In this document: positions 1 to 5,635 of the stretch, one piece after another
Layout: each line of letters begins with the position of its first letter
How positions within the stretch are numbered: position 1 is the first letter of the stretch
Assembly: GCA_027009605.1 (NCBI GenBank)
Contig: JALVCY010000553.1
Location: forward strand, 1-8,201
Reading direction: 5' to 3'
Source: Saprospiraceae bacterium
Lineage (GTDB): Bacteria > Bacteroidota > Bacteroidia > Chitinophagales > Saprospiraceae
Length of the DNA: 8,201 nucleotides
Program-made: the position numbers and the translations under genes
Notes under the pieces: generated by a model
Told to the model about the DNA's origin: nothing
Databases searched by the model: none
Seen by the model: only the letters and a program-made list of their open reading frames with translations

Positions 1-22
1 GGGGTCTATTCCCTACTTCTCA

Positions 23-54
23 ACTCTTAATTCTGCAATCTTCACTCTTAATTC
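23..54. repeat. Short direct repeat, period 21
   Basis: The 11-mer ACTCTTAATTC occurs at 23-33 and again at 44-54, with similar pyrimidine-rich sequence between the copies. This looks like intergenic repeat debris rather than coding sequence. No function is apparent. Confidence 0.6.
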
Positions 55-81
55 CTGTTAGGAAATGGAGCAAAGTAGGGC

Positions 82-110
82 GTACCGTTGGTACTTCCGA
101 ATTCATTCGG
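82..110. repeat. Two adjacent small inverted repeats
   Basis: GTACC (82-86) pairs with GGTAC (90-94) across a 3-base loop. CCGAAT (97-102) pairs with ATTCGG (105-110) across a 2-base spacer. They sit side by side, 2 bases apart. No T-run follows, so a classic terminator for an upstream gene is not supported. They could be part of a dispersed intergenic element; copy number cannot be judged from one window. Confidence 0.5.
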
Positions 111-150
111 GAGAATGGCAGGGCTTCTCTTTTTGCTAGCTTTCTTTTTC

Positions 151-247
151 GCCAAATAAATTTGGCTCTACCAACTAGCCAAATAAATTTGGCTCTACCA
201 ACTAGCCAAATAAATTTGGCTCTACCAATCAGCCAAATAAATTTGGC
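151..247. repeat. Tandem array of four 16-bp palindromes, period 27
   Basis: The sequence GCCAAATAAATTTGGC (7-bp arms around AA) occurs without change at 151-166, 178-193, 205-220 and 232-247. The 11-base spacers (TCTACCAACTA twice, then TCTACCAATCA) are nearly identical, so the exact period is 27. Because 27 is a multiple of three, the reverse strand reads as a nine-residue peptide repeat, which I take to be a by-product. Each palindrome contains TAAATTTG, a match on the + strand to the Bacteroidota -7 motif TAnnTTTG. From the second unit on, the TTTG of the preceding unit lies exactly 19 bases upstream, where a -33 box is expected. The first unit has a TTTG at 132-135, 21 bases upstream. 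Confidence 0.85.
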
Positions 248-274
248 TGCTACCAAACTTCCCCTTCCGGTGGC

Positions 275-296
275 TAGTCACCCCGCTAAATGACTA
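275..296. repeat. Inverted repeat TAGTCA / TGACTA
   Basis: TAGTCA (275-280) and TGACTA (291-296) form a 6-bp inverted repeat around a 10-base loop just after the palindrome array. It could be the edge of the repeat element or a weak hairpin. There is no sign of a terminator T-tract. Confidence 0.4.
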
Positions 297-345
297 ATGT
301 AATCGGTAGGATTGCGCAAGATTTGGGGAAGAGAAAGGGAAAGGA

Positions 346-357
346 TGACAAAAGTCA
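346..357. promoter_or_regulatory. Dyad TGAC-AAAA-GTCA, possible regulator site
   Basis: TGAC (346-349) and GTCA (354-357) are perfect inverted halves with a 4-base centre. The half-site size and N4 gap are the kind of dyad bound by dimeric helix-turn-helix regulators such as the CRP/FNR family, but the bases do not match the standard FNR or CRP consensus. It lies about 57 bases upstream of the -7 motif at 414-421. Assignment as an operator is inference. Confidence 0.3.
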
Positions 358-413
358 CCGGATTATATTTTTATGCAAATGAAAAAAATTATCGGATGTT
401 TAAAAATTTTCTA

Positions 414-436
414 TATATTTGCACCTGATTTCAGGT
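414..436 (+). promoter_or_regulatory. Possible distal act promoter with overlapping dyad
   Basis: TATATTTG (414-421) matches the Bacteroidota -7 motif TAnnTTTG and is followed by CAC, as in the proximal promoter. No TTTG or TTG is seen about 20 bases upstream, so it is weaker than the site at 557-564. Immediately downstream, ACCTGA (423-428) and TCAGGT (431-436) form a 6-bp inverted repeat with a 2-base centre, sitting where transcription would begin. If used, this promoter would give a leader of roughly 170 bases before actA. A repressor operator at the start point is inference. Confidence 0.4.
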
Positions 437-491
437 TTAACTACTTGAAAATCACCTATCTATCTACCGAATACAGGGAAAACATTGTTGC

Positions 492-512
492 TATTTAGAT
501 TTGTTCTAAATA
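492..512. promoter_or_regulatory. Perfect 8-bp inverted repeat upstream of the main promoter
   Basis: TATTTAGA (492-499) and TCTAAATA (505-512) are perfect inverted halves around TTTGT. The left part also contains TAGATTTG (496-503), a match to the -7 motif, but with no -33 box at the right distance. The dyad lies about 20 bases upstream of the -33 box of the promoter at 533-564, a position that suits an activator or repressor site. As RNA from a more distal promoter it would form a hairpin. Confidence 0.4.
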
Positions 513-532
513 ACTTTATTGTTAACGGCAAG

Positions 533-564
533 TTTGTTAACAAAAATTAGTGTGCGTACATTTG
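533..564 (+). promoter_or_regulatory. Likely main promoter of the act operon (Bacteroidota type)
   Basis: TTTG (533-536) and TACATTTG (557-564) are separated by 20 bases and match the -33 TTTG and -7 TAnnTTTG elements used by the primary sigma factor of Bacteroidota. Transcription would start near 570, about 30 bases before the actA ATG at 602. The -33 box is the left half of a perfect 12-bp palindrome, TTTGTTAACAAA (533-544), and a second GTTAAC sits at 521-526, 15 bases centre to centre. A protein binding this palindrome would compete with sigma; that regulatory role is inference. Confidence 0.75.
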
Positions 565-601
565 CACTTCGTTTTCAGGATGTTTGAATAAAATAATTCA
601 G

Positions 602-2347
602 ATGAATAAAAAAATACTCGGCTTCTTACTCCTTTTTTTGATGGCCACGCTGACAGTCTTTGCCCAAGATGCGGACAAAGGGAAGAAGATATTTAAGGAT
701 AACTGCGCTGCATGTCACAATAAGAACATGAAAGATAAAAGCGTAGGACCTGCCCTAGGTGGTGTCCAAGAGCGCTGGGCGGATTATCCGAAGGAAGATT
801 TGTACAAGTGGATTCGCAATTCTACCGCTTTAGTAGAAAGTGGGCACAAGAAAGCGAAAGAAGTTTTTGATGAGTACAAAATCCCCATGACTCCTTTTCC
901 CAATCTGAAAGATGAGGAAATCGCAGATATGTTGGCCTATATTGATGCCGTTCATAAAGGTACTTACGGTAAAAAAGCCGGGGGCGGCGGTGCGGCTGCC
1001 GGAGGTGGATTGCCGGCTGATTTTGACCAGGGTAAGAAGCTATTTAAGGATAACTGTGCGGCTTGTCACAACAAAAACATGAAAGACAAGGCGGTGGGCC
1101 CTGCCTTAGGTGGAGTCCAAGAGCGTTGGGCAGACTATCCTAAGGAAGACCTTTATAAGTGGGTACGCAATTCTTCTGCTTTAGTTGACAGTGGACACAA
1201 AAAAGCAAAAGAAGTCTTCGACGAGTATAAAATCCCGATGACTCCTTTCCCCAATTTGAAGGATGATGAGATTGGTGCCATCTTCTCTTACGTAGATGCT
1301 GTATATAAAGGTCTGGACAAAAAACAAGCGGAAGTAAAAACCACCGGTACAGAGACACCGGGTAAGGTGGATGTACCGCCCACGTCCAGAAGCCCTTGGC
1401 CTTATGTGATTTTATTTGGTATTTTGGCTTTGTTGGCTGCTTTCTTGTGGCATCGCGGCACCAAATTAGAATATGACGCAGCCATAGCTCGCGGAGAAAA
1501 GCCTTTAGGTAAGCCCAAATCCTTTTTGGGTACGTTATTCGGGCAACCCGTTCTTGGATTTATCATCTTTGCCTTGTCAGTAGGGCTTACCTTTATTGCA
1601 GCGGAGTATTCTGTCGCTTTTGGTCGTCAAAACGGCTATCAGCCGGATCAACCGATTAAGTTTTCTCACAAGACCCACGCCGGTGATAATAAAATCGACT
1701 GCCAGTTTTGCCACGATGGCGCTCGCCGGAGCAGACATTCTAACGTTCCGGAAGGAAGTACTTGTATCAAGTGTCACGCCGCCATTACGAAAGGTTCTAC
1801 TTATGGTACGGCCGAGTTGACAAAGATTTATGCTTCTTTGGGCTGGGATCCAAGCACCGGTAAGTACATCCCAAATTATAACAACCTTTCGGAAGATCAA
1901 ATCAAAGGCATATTCACCAAGTGGATTAGAAGTAAAAACTCAGATGCCAAAGATTTGGATAATCTGGTCAATACACAGTGGGAAGGGATTAAGTCTTCGT
2001 TGACGAATCCGACGAAGCCGCAGATTCAAGGGCCGGTAGAGTGGGTGAGAGTCCATGCACTGCCCGATCACGTGTATTTCAATCACTCCCAGCACGTCAA
2101 CGTAGGCGGCTTGGAATGCCAACAATGTCACGGCAAAGTCCAAGAAATGGATGTCTTGCGCCAAGTATCTCCACTTTCTATGGGTTGGTGTGTCAATTGC
2201 CACAGACAGACACCGGTCAAATTCAAAGACAATAAGTATTACCAAGAGCAATTCCCTTGGCATAAAAAACAAATGGAAGACGGTACCATTACGAAAGTTA
2301 CTGTCGGTGATTTAGGCGGCTTGGAATGCCAAAAGTGTCACTATTAA
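602..2347 (+). CDS. actA: ActA, heptahaem cytochrome c subunit of alternative complex III
   Basis: This subunit carries electrons from the ActB iron-sulfur clusters towards ActE and the oxidase on the periplasmic side of the membrane. From the ATG at 602 it has 581 residues. A signal peptide (1-22, hydrophobic, ending FAQ) is followed by two near-identical class I cytochrome c domains (haem sites C35-H39 and C152-H156, likely Met ligands M96 and M213). A Gly/Ala linker lies between the domains. Next come two membrane helices (about 267-283 and 317-334) joined by a basic, presumably cytoplasmic loop, and then the ActA pentahaem region with CXXCH at 367, 388, 506, 530 and 576. The last site ends one residue before the C-terminus. 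An in-frame TTG at 584 would extend the signal peptide by six residues, and I prefer the ATG. Known ActA proteins have a five-haem core with one membrane anchor; the two extra haems are odd. Confidence 0.93.
   Translation: MNKKILGFLLLFLMATLTVFAQDADKGKKIFKDNCAACHNKNMKDKSVGPALGGVQERWADYPKEDLYKWIRNSTALVESGHKKAKEVFDEYKIPMTPFPNLKDEEIADMLAYIDAVHKGTYGKKAGGGGAAAGGGLPADFDQGKKLFKDNCAACHNKNMKDKAVGPALGGVQERWADYPKEDLYKWVRNSSALVDSGHKKAKEVFDEYKIPMTPFPNLKDDEIGAIFSYVDAVYKGLDKKQAEVKTTGTETPGKVDVPPTSRSPWPYVILFGILALLAAFLWHRGTKLEYDAAIARGEKPLGKPKSFLGTLFGQPVLGFIIFALSVGLTFIAAEYSVAFGRQNGYQPDQPIKFSHKTHAGDNKIDCQFCHDGARRSRHSNVPEGSTCIKCHAAITKGSTYGTAELTKIYASLGWDPSTGKYIPNYNNLSEDQIKGIFTKWIRSKNSDAKDLDNLVNTQWEGIKSSLTNPTKPQIQGPVEWVRVHALPDHVYFNHSQHVNVGGLECQQCHGKVQEMDVLRQVSPLSMGWCVNCHRQTPVKFKDNKYYQEQFPWHKKQMEDGTITKVTVGDLGGLECQKCHY
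668..1312 (+). repeat. Duplicated cytochrome c domain inside actA
   Basis: Residues 23-120 (bases 668-961) and 140-237 (1019-1312) align without gaps over 98 positions, with 83 identical by hand count. The copies are offset by 351 bases. Between them is a short linker rich in Gly and Ala. Both copies keep the CAACH haem site and the segment KIPMTPFPNL with the likely Met ligand. Most differences cluster near the end of each domain. About 36 of the 83 identical residues use different synonymous codons, so DNA identity is clearly lower than protein identity suggests. Confidence 0.92.
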
Positions 2348-2364
2348 TTTAAAATCAATTTTTA

Positions 2365-2386
2365 CTTTCCGAAAAGACAAATTTTC
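2365..2386 (+). other. actA-actB gap with CGAAA leader element
   Basis: CTTT (2365-2368) can pair with AAAG (2373-2376) around CCGA, and GAAAA (2371-2375) can pair with TTTTC (2382-2386) directly in front of the actB ATG. Both stems are short and A/T rich. The string TTTCCGAAAAG resembles TTTGCCGAAAGG before actE and TTTGCGAAAG before actC. No Shine-Dalgarno site is clear. A role in translation is inference. Confidence 0.3.
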
Positions 2387-5300
2387 ATGAAGGATAAGAA
2401 AAAACAATATTGGATAGGAACTGACGAGCTAAACAATGTACCGGAGTTCATTGAAGAAGCGAGTTATGAGTATCACGATGAGCCTTTGCTAAACATTGCA
2501 GAAGACGAAAAAACGCTGGGCGTAAAAACCAACCGGCGGGACTTTTTGAAGTTCTTAGGTTTTGGTTTGGGCGCAGCCACGGTGGCGGCAGGATGTGATA
2601 TTCCCGTCAAAAAAGCCATTCCTTATGTAGTCAAGCCGGAGACAATTGTGCCGGGTATTGCTACGTATTATGCGTCTTCATTTGTTCATGGGGGGGATTA
2701 CTGTCCTATTTTGGTAAAAACCAGAGAAGGTCGTCCTATCAAGATTGAAGGCAACTCCTTGTCTCCGATTATCAAAGGGGGCACGAGTGCGCGCGCCCAA
2801 GCCTATGTATTGGATTTGTATGATGTGAATCGTCTGCAATTTCCGGGTAAAGTAGGTGACGGTAAGCCGGCGAAGACAGATTGGGCGGAGATAGACCGTG
2901 CTGCTAAGTCTGCTTTCGCAAAAGGCAATGTGCGCATCTTGACCAATACCATCATGAGTCCGATGACGCAGGCGGCTATTGCGGAGTTTGTCGCTAAATA
3001 TCCTGATACTCAGGTAGTTACGATTGATCCGGTATCTTCTTCTGCTTTGTTGCAGGCCAATGAAGCTACTTTTGGCAGTCGTTTTGTGCCGGGCTATCGC
3101 TTTGATAAGGCGGATGTGATTGTGAGTTTTGGGGCGGATTTTTTGGGTACTTGGATTTCGCCTACGGAGTTTGCCGCTCAATACGTCAAAAATCGTAAGG
3201 CTTCCGCCAAAAATAAACATATGTCTTGGCACGTCCAAGTGGAATCCCGGATGTCTTTGACCGGCTCCAATGCGGATAACCGGATTATGGTCAAGCCTTC
3301 CGAGCAAGGGGCAGCGATTGCTACCTTATATAATCTCCTTGCGGGAAAAGCAGGGGGCGCCAAGATAGCCGCTCCACACCCTAACGAAAAAGCAGCATCT
3401 GCTTTGGCGAAAGTCGCTAATAAACTTTGGGCAAACCGGGGCAAATCTTTGATTGTTAGTGATTCTAACAACAAGGCCGAACAAATCTTGGTGAATGCCA
3501 TGAATAATATGTTGGGCAATTATGGTTCCACCATTGACCTTACGGCAACGTCTAACCAGCGCCAAGGTAATGATACCGACTTCAAACAATTGGTCGCAGA
3601 TATGAATGCCGGCCGGGTCGGTTCGTTAATCGTGATGGATGCCAATCCGGCTTTTACCCGTCCGAATGCAGCGAAGTTCCTTGCGGGAATGAAAAAAGTA
3701 AAATTCAAAGTCGCCTTAGGTACACATTATAATGAGACTGCGGCGGCTTGTGATTATGTGGCGCCGAATCATCATGGTTTGGAATCTTGGGGAGATGTGG
3801 AAGCGAAGCGGGGTCAGTATAGCTTTATTCAGCCGACGATTGCGCCCTTATTTGACACCCGTCAAAAAGAAGCGTCGTTGTTGATATGGGCAGAAAGCCC
3901 TAACTATCAGGCCTCTGCCGAACAACCCATGTACGAGTATTTGAAAGCTCAATGGAATGGCCGATTGAATGCCAATGGTTCTTTCCAAAAGCAATTTGAT
4001 AAGTTGTTGCATGATGGGGTTTATACCGTCATTTATGAGACAAAAGACGATGTCAACTTTAATTTTGACCCATCTATGGTCTCCGGTATTACCAAGCCGG
4101 GTAGCGGAATGGAAATCAGCTTCTTTGAAGATTTTAGAGTGGGTGCCGGTGAATATGCCAATAACCCTTGGTTGATAGAATTGCCGGATGCCGTATCCAG
4201 AACTTCTTGGGGCAATTATCTAGCCTTGCCGATTGAGTGGGATGGCGGGAATGAGTTTACCACCTTGCATGGTTTGAATCCGGAAGAATTTAAAGGATGG
4301 GCCGATAAGGTGAAGTTGACGGTTGGCGGCAGCGATAAAGAAGTGGCTGTGATTCGTCAATTTGGCCAAATGAAAGATACCGTTTCGTTGTCTTTGGGTT
4401 ATGGACGGACAGTCGTCGGAGATGCCGGTAAAGATGTCGGTATTGATGTAAATCCTTGGTTGTCAATGGATAAAGATGGTAATGTGCAATATTTTGCCTC
4501 CGCTGTCGAAGTGTCTCCCAAGGTAGGAAAAGATAAACATTTCTCTTGTGTACAGTATCACCACAGTCTTGGGGTGACCGGTACGGATAAGTCAGGAGAA
4601 AAAATCAATGTGGATGAAAAGACCTTGATGACCTTGGGTGAAGGGATGCAAGGAGGCTTGGTGGATCGCTCGGTGATGTACCAAACGAATGTGAGAGAGA
4701 TGGACGAGTTTTTGGAGCACTTGAAAGAGAAGCGTGCCGAAGCTCAAGAATTGAATTCTAAGTCCCTGTATCCGGTAGAGAAATACCAAAGAGAGCGCTA
4801 CGGCGAAGGTCACCACTGGGGCATGCACATTGATATGAATGCGTGTATCGGTTGTGGCGCTTGTGCCGTAGCTTGTATGGCGGAAAACAATGTTCCTGTC
4901 GTCGGTAAAGAGGAAGTTTCCCGTCACCATGAAATGACTTGGTTGAGAATTGACCGGTATTTCTACGGAGATTATGAAAATCCAAATGCCGTCTATCAAC
5001 CGATGATGTGCCAGCATTGTGATAACGCTCCTTGCGAAAATGTGTGTCCGGTGAATGCGACCAACCATAGTTCAGAAGGATTGAACCAGATGGCCTATAA
5101 CCGTTGTGTAGGAACTAGATATTGTGCCAACAACTGTCCATACAAAGTTCGTCGTTTTAACTGGTTGGATTATTCTACGGCTGATTTGTTTGAAGATAAT
5201 CCGACTTATGTGAATAAAGAAAGCCTGCCTTATGGTTCGGACAACTTGACCAGAATGGTCTTGAATCCGGATGTAACGGTCAGAGTCCGGGGAGTAATCG

Positions 5301-5575
5301 AGAAGTGTAGTTTCTGTGTCCAACGCTTGCAAGAAGGGAAGTTGGTGGCCAAGAAAGAAGGTCGTCGCTTGAGAGATAGCGATGTCAAATCTGCTTGCCA
5401 AACGGCTTGTCCTACCGAAGCGATTGTCATGGGAGACTTGAACAATAAAGATGGAGAGTTGAATAAGCGCCGTCAAAATAGTTTGAATTATATCGCCTTA
5501 GAAGAAGTGGATGTTGCTTCATCTGTGATGTACCAAACTAAAGTGAATAATAGAGATGAAAGCCTAGACGCTTAA
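2387..5575 (+). CDS. actB: ActB, molybdopterin-oxidoreductase-like iron-sulfur subunit of ACIII
   Basis: ActB passes electrons from quinol oxidation in the membrane to the haems of ActA. The 1062-residue product fuses two parts of the molybdoenzyme family. A Tat signal follows a 49-residue N-terminal tail: R50-R51 in RRDFLKFLG, then a hydrophobic stretch ending AAGC, where C70 could be a lipidation site. Residues about 80-750 resemble the large molybdopterin subunit but lack the N-terminal four-cysteine cluster motif; in known ACIII this domain carries no molybdenum cofactor. Residues about 810-1020 are the iron-sulfur part: C820/823/826/830, C875/878/883/887, C907/913/917 (one Cys fewer) and C974/977 with C1004/1008. 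Known ActB holds three [4Fe-4S] and one [3Fe-4S] cluster, and the cysteine count (15) fits that. It starts 39 bases after actA. Confidence 0.95.
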   Translation: MKDKKKQYWIGTDELNNVPEFIEEASYEYHDEPLLNIAEDEKTLGVKTNRRDFLKFLGFGLGAATVAAGCDIPVKKAIPYVVKPETIVPGIATYYASSFVHGGDYCPILVKTREGRPIKIEGNSLSPIIKGGTSARAQAYVLDLYDVNRLQFPGKVGDGKPAKTDWAEIDRAAKSAFAKGNVRILTNTIMSPMTQAAIAEFVAKYPDTQVVTIDPVSSSALLQANEATFGSRFVPGYRFDKADVIVSFGADFLGTWISPTEFAAQYVKNRKASAKNKHMSWHVQVESRMSLTGSNADNRIMVKPSEQGAAIATLYNLLAGKAGGAKIAAPHPNEKAASALAKVANKLWANRGKSLIVSDSNNKAEQILVNAMNNMLGNYGSTIDLTATSNQRQGNDTDFKQLVADMNAGRVGSLIVMDANPAFTRPNAAKFLAGMKKVKFKVALGTHYNETAAACDYVAPNHHGLESWGDVEAKRGQYSFIQPTIAPLFDTRQKEASLLIWAESPNYQASAEQPMYEYLKAQWNGRLNANGSFQKQFDKLLHDGVYTVIYETKDDVNFNFDPSMVSGITKPGSGMEISFFEDFRVGAGEYANNPWLIELPDAVSRTSWGNYLALPIEWDGGNEFTTLHGLNPEEFKGWADKVKLTVGGSDKEVAVIRQFGQMKDTVSLSLGYGRTVVGDAGKDVGIDVNPWLSMDKDGNVQYFASAVEVSPKVGKDKHFSCVQYHHSLGVTGTDKSGEKINVDEKTLMTLGEGMQGGLVDRSVMYQTNVREMDEFLEHLKEKRAEAQELNSKSLYPVEKYQRERYGEGHHWGMHIDMNACIGCGACAVACMAENNVPVVGKEEVSRHHEMTWLRIDRYFYGDYENPNAVYQPMMCQHCDNAPCENVCPVNATNHSSEGLNQMAYNRCVGTRYCANNCPYKVRRFNWLDYSTADLFEDNPTYVNKESLPYGSDNLTRMVLNPDVTVRVRGVIEKCSFCVQRLQEGKLVAKKEGRRLRDSDVKSACQTACPTEAIVMGDLNNKDGELNKRRQNSLNYIALEEVDVASSVMYQTKVNNRDESLDA

Positions 5576-5583
5576 TCTCCTTT

Positions 5584-5628
5584 TTTGTGCAAACAAATTT
5601 TTTGCGAAAGCAATTGATCATAAAACAT
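5584..5628 (+). other. actB-actC gap: two small GNRA-loop hairpins and leader element
   Basis: TTTGT (5584-5588) pairs with ACAAA (5593-5597) around GCAA and is followed by six T (5598-5603). TTGC (5602-5605) then pairs with GCAA (5610-5613) around GAAA. CATAAAACAT (5619-5628) follows, starting 17 bases before the actC ATG; the same 10-mer starts 16 bases before the actE ATG. The first hairpin plus T-run is too weak for a confident terminator but could reduce read-through or mark an RNA processing point. No -7 promoter motif is seen in the gap. Confidence 0.3.
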
Positions 5629-5635
5629 TGAATAA

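Larger units (their letters stand above)
1..583. other. Non-coding, repeat-rich region upstream of the act operon
   Basis: I find no supportable gene here. No frame shows a recognisable protein, and the longest open frame (reverse strand, about 20-256) is made largely by the palindromic repeats at 151-247. The region divides into a left part (1-250) of direct repeats, small hairpins and a tandem palindrome array, and a right part (about 340-583), A/T rich, with dyads and promoter motifs that belong to the act operon. Nothing shows where the upstream neighbour gene ends; it must lie outside the window. Confidence 0.8.

Noticed and set aside
82..110. Terminator of an upstream gene
   Set aside because: The stems are 5-6 bp and no T-run follows on either side.
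151..247. CRISPR array
   Set aside because: The 27-bp units are wholly repeated, including the 11-base spacers; there are no unique spacers of 25-40 bases and no cas genes.
20..256. Reverse-strand open frame of 78 codons with a repeated AKFIWL-type peptide
   Set aside because: It is created by the 27-bp repeat having a period divisible by three, begins with TTG, has no supporting context, and its non-repeat part resembles nothing I know.
580..591. Mini-ORF ATG TTT GAA TAA in the actA leader
   Set aside because: Three codons only, about ten bases from the predicted transcript start; no sign that it is translated.
584..601. TTG start for actA giving a six-residue longer protein
   Set aside because: The ATG at 602 gives a standard signal peptide (Lys-Lys then a hydrophobic core) and a sensible distance from the predicted transcription start.
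2678..3307. Reverse-strand open frame of 209 codons inside actB
   Set aside because: It lies opposite a clearly coding conserved gene, its translation is low-complexity in character with no family resemblance, and it has no promoter or neighbour supporting it.
4673..5538. Internal direct repeat GTGATGTACCAAAC in actB (4673-4686 and 5525-5538)
   Set aside because: It encodes a similar short SVMYQT peptide in two unrelated contexts; the surrounding residues do not align, so chance or local convergence is likelier than a duplication.
2387..5575. Active molybdenum enzyme (formate dehydrogenase, polysulfide or nitrate reductase type)
   Set aside because: The N-terminal four-cysteine cluster motif is missing, the protein is fused to a four-cluster iron-sulfur part, and the neighbours are the ACIII set; the family is known to lack the cofactor.
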